Source: Nitrospirota bacterium
GTDB taxonomy: Bacteria > Nitrospirota > Thermodesulfovibrionia > Thermodesulfovibrionales > UBA1546
Length of the DNA stretch: 64,000 bases
Assembly (NCBI GenBank): GCA_016208915.1
Contig: JACQXE010000004.1
Span: 1-64,000 of the forward strand
Reading direction: 5' to 3'
Shown here: positions 28,686 to 39,539 of the stretch, piece after piece
Position numbering within the stretch: the first letter of the stretch is position 1
How the letters are laid out: each line of letters starts with the position of its first letter
Translations under genes and position numbers: made by a program
The notes under the pieces: model-generated
Told to the model about the DNA's origin: nothing
Database searches by the model: none
What the model saw: the letters and a program-made list of their open reading frames with translations, nothing else

Positions 28686-31535
28686 ATGAACAGCTACCTT
28701 GACACCCAAAAAAGCGTAATAATCTCCTCCCCTGCCGGTTCAGGGAAGACAGAAAAGCTTTCAAGAAGATATATCAGCCTTCTCCTGAGCGGCGTTGAGA
28801 TTGAAAAAATCCTCTGTATTACATTCACTGAAAAGGCTGCTGCTGAGATGAAAGAAAGGATACTCAGCATATTAGGCAAAGAAAATCCCGAGCTTTTCCA
28901 TAAGATCAAAGAGCAGATGCCGCTAATGCGCATATCCACAATTCATGCATTCTGCCTTAAACTGCTGAAACGCTTTTCTATAGAACTCGGAATTGATCCC
29001 TCGCTTGAGATTACAGATGAATTCAATGCCTTGCTTCTCTGGCTGGAAGCAGTTTATGAATGTCTCAGGGAAGAAAGAGAAAAGCCATCCCTGTTCTTTG
29101 AGATGATAAAAAGCAGAGGGATAAAGGGATGGAACACTCTCTATTCGGCACTGAAGAGTCTTTATGAAAAAAGACCTCTCTCAGAACTTCTTTTGCAGGA
29201 ACAATCGCAGCTCGGGGAAGAACATGAACAAGACATTCTCGAACTATACTCAAAGTGCCTCTCTCTATATAAAGAGAAAAAACTTGAACGGCATCTGCTT
29301 GATTTTGATGACCTTGAGCTTCTTGCCTATAACTCACTTTTGAGCCATCCCGAATGGCAGAACATCCTCTACGCATTCGATGAGCATACAGATCACATAC
29401 TCGTTGATGAGTTTCAGGATACGAGTTCTCTCCAATGGAAGATCATAGACAAACTCACTGAGGAGTGGCGTTCCGGCGTTGGAGCAAAAAGGGATTCAGG
29501 GAAAATTCCAACCATATTCCTTGTCGGAGATGACAAACAATCAATCTATCTGTTCAGAGGCGCTAATGTAAGCGTATTCCATGAAGCAAAAGAGAGATTT
29601 ACAGAATGGCTGGGCAAGGAATACTACTATGAAGAGATAAAAGAAAACTTCAGAAGTCTTCCTGCAATAGTAAATTTTACAAATAATCTTTTCGAAAAGA
29701 TAATGCCAAACACTATTGATTCACACTGGCGAACGCGATACATCCCCTTTGAGGCAACAAGGCAGGGCGAAGGACGCGTAGAGTTGATACTTGTTGAAAC
29801 AGGCGGGAATATGAAAAAAAACAGGAACAGAGAGGCTAATCTGCTGGCAAAAAGAATAAGCTCGCTTGTTGGAAGCTATTCTGTATATGACGGAACAGAA
29901 AAAAGACCATGCAGATATGAAGATATGGCAATATTGCTGAGAAAAAGAACCCATCTACCCCTGTTCGAAAATGCCTTGAGAAAAGAATATATCCCATTTA
30001 TTGCAGTAAAGGGTATAGGTTTTTATGACGAACCAGAGGTTGCTGTCTTAAGAGAACTTCTTTCATTCATCATTGACCCGTTGGATGACTACAGCCTTTT
30101 CTGTGTCTTGAGAAGCCCTGTCTTCGGAATAAGTTATGAGACACTTATAGATATAATCTCTGAAGATGAACAACCGTTAATAGAAAAGATAAAGACGAAT
30201 CATGAACAGTGGGCAGTTGAAACTTCAAGGATGCTGAATACATGGATAGAAAAGGCATTGAATATCCCTCTCGCAATACTTCTTGAGGAAGCGCTTACAG
30301 AGACAGGAGGCTGGCAGCATTACTGGGAAAAGCAGAGGCTGGCAAATATAAAAAAATTTATAAGACTGATCGAATCGTATGAATCATCAGGATTCTCGCG
30401 TCTGGAGATCCGGGATAAACTTATCAAGGCACGGGACAGAGACGAACCAAAGGCAAACATCAACACAGAGGGCATGAATGCTGTAAAGATAATGACCATA
30501 CATGCTGCAAAGGGGCTTCAGTTCCCTATGGTCTTCCTTCCATCACTTGACGAGGGGCATACTATCAGAAGCAGTTCTATTGTTATAGACGAAGAAAATA
30601 ATAAACTCTCCATTGCATATGAAGAAGATTCTGACAAAAGGAAAAAGATACCTGAGTTTTTGATAAGGAAGGAAAAAGAGACTGAAGAAGAGAAACGCCT
30701 TTTCTATGTTGCAGTGACGCGGGCAAGAGACTTTCTCTGCATGCTCGGCGCATTGGAAAAAGACAAGCAGCCGAAAGGCAGACTCTCTTATATAACAGAG
30801 AACTTTGACATCTTCAAAAACAAAGAAATTACAAACACTGCCGGACTTTTTCAAATAATGACTGAAGCAGAGGTTGATAACCTTTATTCAGTAATTCATC
30901 CTTCATCCTTCTTCCTTCATCCTTCAAAACCATCAGTCTCAGAGATTGTATATACAAATCCTCTTTCATATGAGCCTGCTGTCAGATGGAGGGATGTCAC
31001 AGAGGATATAGATATCCGTACAAAGCACGGAGAGGACTGGGTCCTGCTCGGCAGGGTCTTCCACAAACTCTTTGAAGAGCTGTCAAAAGGAATACTGGCA
31101 CAAGACGGAGACTCGGCTCTGCGAGACAGGATAAATGAGAGAGCGCTTTTTCTGTTGAGAAATGAATTCGTGTCTGATGAAGATATTCCAAGGCTCAGCA
31201 ATATAATCATAAATGATTTTCAGGGCCTCGAGACAAGCGGCCATCTGAAAGATATAATTTTTCCACGTAATAATGCATTCTCAGAAATGCCGTTTATCCT
31301 CCAAAAAGGCAAGACTGTGTTCAAAGGGAGAGTTGACAGGATCATTGTTGAAGGCAACATTGCCAGCATCTATGATTACAAGACTTTTCCTGTCAAAGAC
31401 AGCGAACTGCCTGAGCTGATAGAAAAATATAAGTTTCAGATGGAGATTTACAGAGAAGCAGTCAGCAAGATACTTTCACTAAAGACAAAAAATTTTCTGC
31501 TTTTTACGCACAGGCCACTCCTCATAGAGGTATAA
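28686..31535 (+). CDS. UvrD/RecB-type helicase-nuclease (AddA-like)
   Basis: SSPAGSGKTEKLSRRYI, ILVDEFQDTSSLQWKII, VGDDKQSIYLFRGA, MTIHAAKGLQFPMVFLP; C-terminal GRVDRII..IYDYKT nuclease motif. Confidence 0.88.
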   Translation: MNSYLDTQKSVIISSPAGSGKTEKLSRRYISLLLSGVEIEKILCITFTEKAAAEMKERILSILGKENPELFHKIKEQMPLMRISTIHAFCLKLLKRFSIELGIDPSLEITDEFNALLLWLEAVYECLREEREKPSLFFEMIKSRGIKGWNTLYSALKSLYEKRPLSELLLQEQSQLGEEHEQDILELYSKCLSLYKEKKLERHLLDFDDLELLAYNSLLSHPEWQNILYAFDEHTDHILVDEFQDTSSLQWKIIDKLTEEWRSGVGAKRDSGKIPTIFLVGDDKQSIYLFRGANVSVFHEAKERFTEWLGKEYYYEEIKENFRSLPAIVNFTNNLFEKIMPNTIDSHWRTRYIPFEATRQGEGRVELILVETGGNMKKNRNREANLLAKRISSLVGSYSVYDGTEKRPCRYEDMAILLRKRTHLPLFENALRKEYIPFIAVKGIGFYDEPEVAVLRELLSFIIDPLDDYSLFCVLRSPVFGISYETLIDIISEDEQPLIEKIKTNHEQWAVETSRMLNTWIEKALNIPLAILLEEALTETGGWQHYWEKQRLANIKKFIRLIESYESSGFSRLEIRDKLIKARDRDEPKANINTEGMNAVKIMTIHAAKGLQFPMVFLPSLDEGHTIRSSSIVIDEENNKLSIAYEEDSDKRKKIPEFLIRKEKETEEEKRLFYVAVTRARDFLCMLGALEKDKQPKGRLSYITENFDIFKNKEITNTAGLFQIMTEAEVDNLYSVIHPSSFFLHPSKPSVSEIVYTNPLSYEPAVRWRDVTEDIDIRTKHGEDWVLLGRVFHKLFEELSKGILAQDGDSALRDRINERALFLLRNEFVSDEDIPRLSNIIINDFQGLETSGHLKDIIFPRNNAFSEMPFILQKGKTVFKGRVDRIIVEGNIASIYDYKTFPVKDSELPELIEKYKFQMEIYREAVSKILSLKTKNFLLFTHRPLLIEV
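30895..30925 (+). repeat. Degenerate heptamer tandem repeat (TTCATCC) inside addA-like gene
   Basis: TTCATCC TTCATCC TTCTTCC TTCATCC TTC. Confidence 0.85.
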
Positions 31536-31541
31536 CTTAGC

Positions 31542-32273
31542 CTAAAAAACCTTATGAAACGCCCCTGACTTAAGCGGTCTTGTAAGCCTGTATCTGATGT
31601 GGTCATTGAGCATATCAGATAACTCTGCCAGAAGATTCCGCGAAGGTTTTATCCGCTCTATTAGAGACAAATCCCATCTGCTCAGGCTCTCATAGAGCTT
31701 GATAGAGGCAGGGGAGAGTTTTATCGGAGAATCCATTCCAGTGATACATCTCTCACAGATGACAGAGCCATGAGATATATAGAAGCTGAATCCTGTTTTT
31801 CCGCAGTTTGCACAGCCGTCAAGTCTTGGCGCATATCCTATGAGATTCAGGAACCGTATCTTATATAGGATTATGTGCAGCGGCAGCGTACAGTCTTTCT
31901 CTGTTTCCTTCAATACGTCCAGAAGAAGCATGAACACCTTTCTGTTAGCCTCGTGCTCAGGCAAAAAACTTGCCGTCAGTTCAAGTATCTCCGAGACCTT
32001 GAGAAAACACTCCAGCCTGTCACGTATTAACTGAAATGAGAGGATAATATCTGACTGTGTGAGGCGTGGAAGATTTGCATCTTCCTTTCCCCAAAATGAG
32101 ATCTTAGAGTATGTTAATGGTTCAAGACTGCTCCCGAATCTGCTTTTTATCTTGCGGGGACTCTTTGCGAATGTTTTTATAAGGCCGAAATCAGAGGTGA
32201 GATGAGTAACAATAAGGTCTGCTTCTCCAAAAAGGGCTGTCTTTAAAACAATGCCCTCAGTTCGACGCAACAT
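31542..32273 (-). CDS. recO: DNA repair protein RecO
   Basis: RRTEGIVLKTALFGEADLIVTHLTSDFGL...CANCGK. Confidence 0.88.
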   Translation of the reverse strand: MLRRTEGIVLKTALFGEADLIVTHLTSDFGLIKTFAKSPRKIKSRFGSSLEPLTYSKISFWGKEDANLPRLTQSDIILSFQLIRDRLECFLKVSEILELTASFLPEHEANRKVFMLLLDVLKETEKDCTLPLHIILYKIRFLNLIGYAPRLDGCANCGKTGFSFYISHGSVICERCITGMDSPIKLSPASIKLYESLSRWDLSLIERIKPSRNLLAELSDMLNDHIRYRLTRPLKSGAFHKVF

Positions 32274-32725
32274 TACATCACATTACCAAAGTCTTCAGGT
32301 TTCAGATTCTTGAGCCATTCTTCGAGTTCATCAGTGCTGCGCTGTTCAAGAACACTCTCCTCAACAAATATGGGTGCATTCACTCTGAGGGCAACAGCAA
32401 TAGCGTCGCTCGGCCTTGAATCCACAGATGTCTCATTCTTGCCGTCCGTAATATAAATAAATGCATAATAGGTATTATCGAGTATCTCTGTAACAACAAT
32501 CTTTGATATCTTAACCTGCAGGTTGTGAATCACATTTTTTATCAGGTCATGGGTTAACGGCCGGGGTGTTACAACCCTTCCGAGTGCAAGCGCAATCGAA
32601 TCAGCTTCTGGTTTTCCGATCCATATAGGCAGTGTAGTCACACCGTCCATATCCTTCAGGAGCAGAATATACATCCCGCTTCTCGGATCGAACAACAAAC
32701 CCTCAACCTTCATCTGGACAAGCAT
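32273..32725 (-). CDS. Bifunctional nuclease family protein (DUF151)
   Basis: LPIWIGKPEADSIALALG..RPLTHDL...VDSRPSDAIAVALRVNAPIFV. Confidence 0.88.
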   Translation of the reverse strand: MLVQMKVEGLLFDPRSGMYILLLKDMDGVTTLPIWIGKPEADSIALALGRVVTPRPLTHDLIKNVIHNLQVKISKIVVTEILDNTYYAFIYITDGKNETSVDSRPSDAIAVALRVNAPIFVEESVLEQRSTDELEEWLKNLKPEDFGNVM

Positions 32726-32793
32726 GCTTTTTAAACCTTAGGTATTGCAGTATACAAATTCAAGATTAATATTATACCATGTAATTATTCAAT

Positions 32794-33984
32794 CTATGTT
32801 AACCTGCTTACAGCCTCTCTGATCCTGTCCAATCCTTTTTTGATGTTATCTATTGAAGTTGCATAAGACAGCCGTATGTAATCATCATTTCCGAACGCCT
32901 CTCCATGCACAAGGGCAACATTTGCCTTTTCAAGAAAATAAATTGCAAGGTCTGATGAAGAAGATATTTTATTTCCATCTGTATGCCTGCCGTATAACTT
33001 TGACGTGTTTGGAAATGCATAAAATGCCCCTGTTGGTGTGAGACAGCTTATGCCTGAGATGGCATTAAGCTCAGTAACCAGAAACTTTCTCCTTTTGTCG
33101 AATTCAGCAAGCATTGTATTTATAAAATCCTGCGGTCCTCTTAATGCCTCAACTGCTGCCTTCTGTGCAATTGATGTTGGATTTGATGTAGACTGGCTCT
33201 GGATATTTGTCATTGCCTTGATTATATCCTTAGTACCTGCAGTATAACCAATCCTCCATCCTGTCATTGCATATGACTTTGAGAGCCCATTCACAATAAG
33301 CGTCCTCTGCTTTATATCTTTACTAAGAGATGCGATGCTTATATGTGTAAAGCCATCGTATGTAAGTTTTTCATATATCTCATCAGAGATTACATAGAGA
33401 TTATGTTTTATAGCAATCTCAGCAATCCCTTCAAGCGTTTTTTTATCATAAGTCACCCCAGTTGGATTTGACGGAGAATTCAGGATTATTGCCTTTGTCT
33501 TTTTTGTGATATGCGATTCAAACACATCAGGCTTAAGCATGAAGTTATCTTTTTCATTGGTCTTAATAAAAACAGGTATTGCGTCATTCAGGATAACCTG
33601 ATCAGGATAGGAGACCCAGTAAGGGGAAGGGATTATTACTTCATCACCTTTTCCATAGAGTGCCTGTGCAATATTATAAAGGCTGTGCTTTGCACCGCAT
33701 GATACAATTATCTCATCACGGGTATAATCAAGATTATTATCCTTTTTGAATTTTTCTATGATTGCATCCTTTAACGGGTCTATGCCTCCAACAGGTGTGT
33801 ATTTTGTAAAGCCTTCCCTTATTGCCTTTATAGCAGCCTCTTTTATATTTTCAGGCGTATCAAAATCAGGCTCGCCTACTCCGAAATTAACGATATCAAT
33901 CCCAGATGCCTTCATTGCCTTTGCCTTTGCATCCATTGCAAGGGTTGGTGATGGCTTAATCTTTCCTGCCCTTTCAGAAAGCAT
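32794..33984 (-). CDS. PLP-dependent aspartate aminotransferase family
   Basis: IVNFGVGEPDFDTPENIKEAAI...NSPSNPTGVTYD...GLSKSYAMTGWRIGYTAG. Confidence 0.92.
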   Translation of the reverse strand: MLSERAGKIKPSPTLAMDAKAKAMKASGIDIVNFGVGEPDFDTPENIKEAAIKAIREGFTKYTPVGGIDPLKDAIIEKFKKDNNLDYTRDEIIVSCGAKHSLYNIAQALYGKGDEVIIPSPYWVSYPDQVILNDAIPVFIKTNEKDNFMLKPDVFESHITKKTKAIILNSPSNPTGVTYDKKTLEGIAEIAIKHNLYVISDEIYEKLTYDGFTHISIASLSKDIKQRTLIVNGLSKSYAMTGWRIGYTAGTKDIIKAMTNIQSQSTSNPTSIAQKAAVEALRGPQDFINTMLAEFDKRRKFLVTELNAISGISCLTPTGAFYAFPNTSKLYGRHTDGNKISSSSDLAIYFLEKANVALVHGEAFGNDDYIRLSYATSIDNIKKGLDRIREAVSRLT

Positions 33985-34020
33985 AAAAACCTCCTCCGTT
34001 TCTAAAAATATTTAAATTCA

Positions 34021-34156
34021 TAGAGACAGGATATAACATTTTCACTCATTCTCGGTCGTTCCGACCTCCGAGGTATTTTACCTCTTTATTATTTGTATTT
34101 TATACTGCCGGAATATCGGCAAAATAATGCCGCTCAAATATTATATCCTATCTCTA
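34021..34156. repeat. Long-hairpin interspersed repeat, copy D (AT-core subtype)
   Basis: Arms TAGAGACAGGATATAACATTTT ... AAATATTATATCCTATCTCTA. Confidence 0.9.
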
Positions 34157-34423
34157 AAATCATGGTTTAGTAATGGCTATTTTAAAACATTCAAAGTTTT
34201 TAATAAAGAGTTCATGAAGGTCAAATGGCTCTAACCAAAATATTTTCTCTTTAAAAAACTTGACATTACCTTCATTAGAAGTTATTTTATCGAAGAAAAT
34301 GAGATTTGATTTCGTCTATTATTATGTCTTTTCTTCCATATCCATTAGTATCTTTTCTGTTATTATCTGTTATGAATCAGCCATCTATTTTAAAATCAAG
34401 GGGAAAAGGGGAGGTAAAAAATA

Positions 34424-35386
34424 ATGGGAATAGCTAAAAAGTTTTTTGTTTTTGCAATATTTTTTTTGAGCATCACCCTATTTTCTGTGAATGCGAGAGC
34501 TGAGAAAAAAATTGGTATCCTTATGTTTAGTGAAGAGAGCCGCTATAACGAGGCGTCAAAAGGCATGATGGATCAGCTCAAAGAAAATGGTTTTGGAGAG
34601 CCCAGCGTAAAGTTCATTATAGAAAATGCAGGAGGCAACAAAGCAAAAGCAGCAGAACTGGTGCAGAAATTCGCTGCAGCAAAGATGGATTTGATTTTTA
34701 CATTAGGCACTTCTGCAACCATAGCTGTTTCACGCGAGATTACGGACGTGCCGATAGTATTTGGCATGGTTTATGATCCTGTAGGAGCAGGGATAGCCAA
34801 GGATTGGAAGAGTTCAGGCAACAACACTACCGGCGTAAGCCCTAATGTTCCAATGTCAATAATAATGGATCGACTGAAAGAGCTTGTTGCAGTAAAGAGA
34901 TTGGCAGTGCTCTACTCTCCCGGTGAAAAAAATTCAGAGATACAACTCAAAAATCTTCAGGAAATTCAAGCGGATTATAAGCTCAAGGTTATTCCGGTTC
35001 CCTTGACCAAAACAGAAGAAGCTTCCCAACTCCTGTCAGAGGTCGTACGCACATCAGACGCAATTTATTTTACCGGCAGTAATCTGGTCAGCACTGTTAT
35101 TCCAATAACCATAGATATGGCGAATAAGGCAAAAGTCGTTACTATAAGCCATCTTGAAGACATAGTAGAGAAAGGGGCTTTGCTGGGCGTATGCCCGGAT
35201 AGCTATCTTCTTGGCCGTCATGCAGGGGAAAAGGCAATAAAGATATTAAAGGGGGCTAAGCCGTCATCCATTCCTATTGAATCTATGAAAGAATATGATT
35301 TAATGATTAACATGAAGACAGCAAAGGCAGGACAGTTTCAGATTCCGCCTGAATTTATGAAAAAGGTAAAGAGGAAAATACAATAA
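34424..35386 (+). CDS. ABC-type substrate-binding protein (PF04392-like)
   Basis: Signal peptide; KIGILMFSEESRYNEASKGMMDQLKENG...TLGTSATIAVSREITDVPIVFGMVYDPVGAG. Confidence 0.85.
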   Translation: MGIAKKFFVFAIFFLSITLFSVNARAEKKIGILMFSEESRYNEASKGMMDQLKENGFGEPSVKFIIENAGGNKAKAAELVQKFAAAKMDLIFTLGTSATIAVSREITDVPIVFGMVYDPVGAGIAKDWKSSGNNTTGVSPNVPMSIIMDRLKELVAVKRLAVLYSPGEKNSEIQLKNLQEIQADYKLKVIPVPLTKTEEASQLLSEVVRTSDAIYFTGSNLVSTVIPITIDMANKAKVVTISHLEDIVEKGALLGVCPDSYLLGRHAGEKAIKILKGAKPSSIPIESMKEYDLMINMKTAKAGQFQIPPEFMKKVKRKIQ

Positions 35387-35410
35387 CTATATATAAAACC
35401 TTAACTATGC

Positions 35411-38061
35411 TTGAATAGAATACTGACAATGTTCAAAGAAAAATATAGACAAAGCTTACAGTTCAGATTTTTGCTTTTTATATTAGCTATTCTTCTGCTC
35501 AGCACTACTATATTAAGCATTGTTATCTCAGCAAACGAAAGAACAGTGTTGATAAACTCCTTGAAACTCCAAGGCCAAAAACGTGCTGCTTTCATCGCTA
35601 AACTCAGCATAGACCCTCTGCTTGCAAACAATACCATTCAATTGGATACTATTGTAAATGATTCAAATAAAGAAGATTTTATATATACCATCATTCAGGA
35701 CACCAAAGGCAACCTGCTAACTTCCCAATATGCCAGTATTAATCATGGGTCGCCCAAAATTATGGCTGTTCTTTCAAAGCTATCAAAAGACACTGAGTTG
35801 CAAGATATTATAAGTGCTATCAAAAAAGCTGAGACTGTTATAGAACTCTCAGCCCCTATCATGATAGACATTAAACCTATCGGTAAAGTTATTATGGGCA
35901 TAACGTTACACAGAATCAATCAGCAGGTTTTAAAAACTATAATGTTTGTTATTACGCTTAACTTGGCTGTAGCGTTTGTACTTGGAATCGTATTGTTTAG
36001 TGCCTCAAAAAGAATAGTCTTGACGCCGATTGCTGAACTTGCCCGAGCAACCTCGGCACTTGCAGATGGAGATCTATCTACACAGGTCAGGATTAAAGCA
36101 ACAGGAGAGATACAGACACTGGTAGACAGTTTTAATAAAATGGCTGCAGACCTTAAGAAGACTATGGTCTCTAAAGAAGCGCTGGAAGACAGCGAGGAAA
36201 AATTTCGGGCAATCACAACTACTGCAACAGATGCTGTAATTCTAATGAATCATGAGGGGAAAATAGAGTATTGGAATCCTGTAGCAGAAAAGATTTTTGG
36301 TTATAGCAGAGATGAAATAAAAGGCAAAGAATTCCATCTAATCATTGCCCCTGAAAGATATCATAATGCCTACAGGGAAGGCTTCAGAAAATTTGCAAGA
36401 ACCGGTGAAGGCCCTGCCATCGGAAATACACTTGAATTTATGGCTGTTAGGAAGGACGGAACAGAATTTCCGATTAAGGTTTCTGTTTCTGCCATTCAAA
36501 GAAAAGGGCAATGGTATGCTGTCGGGATAGTGCGTGATATCACTGAACGCAAGCAGACAGAAGAAGCACTGAAGGATTCTGAAAAAAATACCGAGACCTT
36601 GTAGATAACGCCCTTGTAGGAATTTACAGAACTGATCTGAAAGGTAATTTCCTCTATGCTAACGATGCCTTGGTAAAGATTTTTGAAGCCGAATCACCTG
36701 AAAAATTAATCTCAACGAATGCTATATCAAGATATAAAAACCTTAAGGATCGCGGGGTTTTGATTGAAAATCTTAAGAGTAAAAATCAAATTGACCACTT
36801 CGAACTTGAAATGGTTACAATGTCAGGAAAACCCGTAAATGTACTTATAAGCGCAAAACTGGAAAATGATATCATATCAGGGATGGTCATGGATATCACT
36901 GAGCACAAGAAACTTGAAGCCAAGCTTATACATGCCCAGAAGATGGAGACAGTCGGCACGCTTGCAGGGGGTGTTGCCCATGATTTCAATAATATCCTCA
37001 CGGCAATAATAGGGTACGGAAATCTCTTAAAGATGAAAATGAAAAACGATGACCCGCTTCTGCATTTTACAGAACAGATACTTTCCTCATCAGAAAGGGC
37101 TGCTAACCTCGTACGCAATCTTCTTGCATTCAGCAGAAAGCAGATAACAAATCCAAGACCATTAAATATAAATGAGATAGTAAATAGAGTTGAGAACCTA
37201 TTACGACGGATTATTGGCGAGGATATTGAGCTGAAAATAACGCTTACAGATGAAGATTTAACAGTAATTGTAGACAGCGGTCAGATAGAGCAGGTTTTGA
37301 TGAATCTTGCAACAAATGCAAGGGATGCTATGCCAAATGGAGGCACATTGACCATATGTACAGAACTTACAAAACCGGATGAAGAATTCATAACAGTAAA
37401 TAACCACGAAAAAGCATGGAGGTATGCTTTAATCTCTGTTTCAGACACAGGCATCGGAATGGATAAAGATACAAAGGATAAGATATTTGAGCCATTCTTT
37501 ACAACCAAAGAGGTCGGCAAAGGGACAGGTCTTGGGTTGTCAATAGTATATGGAATAGTCCAACAACACGATGGATTTATTGATTATTATAGCGAGCTCG
37601 GTAAAGGAACAACATTCAAGATATATCTGCCTGTTATTAAATTAAAGGATACTGTACAGACAAAATCAGCAGAGATTACTGAAGTAAAAGGCGGGACTGA
37701 AACAATACTCCTGGCAGAAGACGAGGAAAAGGTTAGAACAATCGCAAAGACTGTGCTTGAGGAGGCTGGATATAAAGTTATAGAGGCTTTAGATGGTGAG
37801 GATGCAATAAACAAGTTTATTGAGAATAAAGACAAGGTTCAGTTTCTTTTGTTTGACATAATAATGCCTAAGATGAGTGGCAGGACAGCATTCGAAAAGA
37901 TAAAAGAAATAAGACCTGATATAAAAGTATTGTTTGTAAGTGGCTATTCTGCTGATTTCATACATGAGAAGGAAATCCTTGAACAAGGATTAAACTTTAT
38001 GTCTAAACCTATAACACCAACAGCACTCCTAACAAGGGTCAGAGAAGTGCTGGATGATTAA
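35411..38061 (+). pseudogene. HAMP-PAS-PAS hybrid histidine kinase with receiver, apparently frameshifted near 36582-36588
   Basis: ORFs 35411..36604 (HAMP, PAS) and 36670..38061 (PAS, HK, REC) join through the -1 frame: EKKYRDLVDNALVGIYRTDLKGNFLYANDALVKIFEAE. Confidence 0.85.
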
Positions 38062-38062
38062 T

Positions 38063-38770
38063 TCAGGGTTCCCTCATCTTTAACAATGCCTCTTTTGCAG
38101 CCAGAGTCTCAGCCTCTTTTTTGCTTCTTCCTGTGCCCTGCCCTAATTTATCGTCCCTGATAAAGACTTCAACAGTAAATATCTTTTTATGTTCTTCGCC
38201 TTCCTGTTTCACCACCCTGTATTCTGGCAGCACGCCAAATCTGAGCTGGCTTTCTTCCTGAAGGTCTGTCTTAAAATCAAAAAACTGTTCTGATGACAGA
38301 GCCATGTCCATCTTGCGCATCAAAAGCCTTAGCACGGCTTTCCGTGCTTCATCATAGCCTCCATCTGAATATATGGCGCCAAACACAGCTTCAATTGTAT
38401 TAGCAAGGATAGATTTTTTCTCTCTTCCTCCTGTCTCTTCTTCACCCTTTCCGAGTCTGACATGCAGTCCAAGACCTATTCCTCCAGCAACATCTGACAG
38501 AACAGATTCCTTTACAAGATATGACTTCATCTTTGACATCGTTGCCTCAGAATAACTTTTATCGTGCTTAAAAAGATATTCCACAACAATCAGACCCAAA
38601 ACAGAATCTCCCAAAAACTCAAGCCTTTCATTATGTGAAGGTGATATCTTGGGTCTCTCATGATGGAATGACTTGTGAGTAAGCGCCTTTAAAAGAAGTT
38701 CCTTGTCTTTAAAAGAATATCCGAGACTTTCTTCCAGTACTGTTATATTATGAACATCTTGCTTTGCCAT
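38063..38770 (-). CDS. rnc: Ribonuclease III
   Basis: HNERLEFLGDSVLGLIVVEYLF; C-terminal dsRBD; start at MAKQDVHN, ORF track start overextended. Confidence 0.92.
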   Translation of the reverse strand: MAKQDVHNITVLEESLGYSFKDKELLLKALTHKSFHHERPKISPSHNERLEFLGDSVLGLIVVEYLFKHDKSYSEATMSKMKSYLVKESVLSDVAGGIGLGLHVRLGKGEEETGGREKKSILANTIEAVFGAIYSDGGYDEARKAVLRLLMRKMDMALSSEQFFDFKTDLQEESQLRFGVLPEYRVVKQEGEEHKKIFTVEVFIRDDKLGQGTGRSKKEAETLAAKEALLKMREP

Positions 38771-38789
38771 TCTCAAATATAATACACTT

Positions 38790-39539
38790 GTGAACAATGA
38801 TGTCAAGATTATGATAAAGCATACGCTTCTTGAAAACATAAAAAAGACATACAGGCGTATGTCTGATTCGGCAATAAGAGCAGAAAGGAATCCTGCAGAT
38901 ATAAAGCTCATCGCAGTCACAAAAATAGTAAGCATTGAAATGATAAGAGAGGCCATAGATGCTGGATTGAGGAGATTTGGAGAAAACAGGATACAGGAGG
39001 CGCAGAAAAAAGTTACGAGTGACGAGTTACGAGTAACAAACAATAGGATTGAGTGGCACCTTGTTGGACATCTGCAATCTAATAAGGCAAGGCTTGCTGT
39101 TGAGTTATTCGATCTCATCCACTCTGTTGATTCCATAGAGCTTGCAGTACTCCTAAACAAGCAGGCTGAAAAACTCAATAAAATACAGAAGATATTAGTT
39201 CAAGTAAAACTTTCAGATGAACAATCTAAGTCTGGAATTTCAAAAGATAATTTACTTGATACATTAAGCAGTATTCAGGGCTTGAATCATTTGGATATTC
39301 AGGGGCTCATGACAATCCCGCCTTTTTTTGACGACTCTGAGATGGCAAGGCCATATTTTAAAGAGTTGTGCGCATTAAGAGATAGAATTAATGAGTTACG
39401 AGTTACGGGTTACGAGTTGCGGGAACTTTCGATGGGAATGTCAAATGACTTTGAAGTCGCAATCGAAGAAGGCGCGACAATGGTAAGAATCGGGGCTGCA
39501 ATATTCGGAGAAAGAGCCATAAAAAAGGAGGTAAAATGA
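38790..39539 (+). CDS. YggS-family PLP-binding protein
   Basis: IKLIAVTKIVSIEMIREAIDAGLRRFGENRIQEAQKK...IEWHLVGHLQSNKA...LSMGMSNDFEVAIEEGATMVRIGAAIFG. Confidence 0.92.
   Translation: MNNDVKIMIKHTLLENIKKTYRRMSDSAIRAERNPADIKLIAVTKIVSIEMIREAIDAGLRRFGENRIQEAQKKVTSDELRVTNNRIEWHLVGHLQSNKARLAVELFDLIHSVDSIELAVLLNKQAEKLNKIQKILVQVKLSDEQSKSGISKDNLLDTLSSIQGLNHLDIQGLMTIPPFFDDSEMARPYFKELCALRDRINELRVTGYELRELSMGMSNDFEVAIEEGATMVRIGAAIFGERAIKKEVK
39012..39037 (+). repeat. Degenerate heptamer tandem repeat (GAGTTAC) inside yggS-like gene
   Basis: GTTAC GAGTGAC GAGTTAC GAGTAAC. Confidence 0.85.
39393..39423 (+). repeat. Degenerate heptamer tandem repeat (GAGTTAC) inside yggS-like gene, second site
   Basis: GAGTTAC GAGTTAC GGGTTAC GAGTTGC GGG. 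Confidence 0.85.

Noticed and set aside
38771-39178. N-terminal extension of the rnc ORF in the track
   Set aside because: Overlaps the yggS-like gene on the other strand; conserved RNase III start is at 38770
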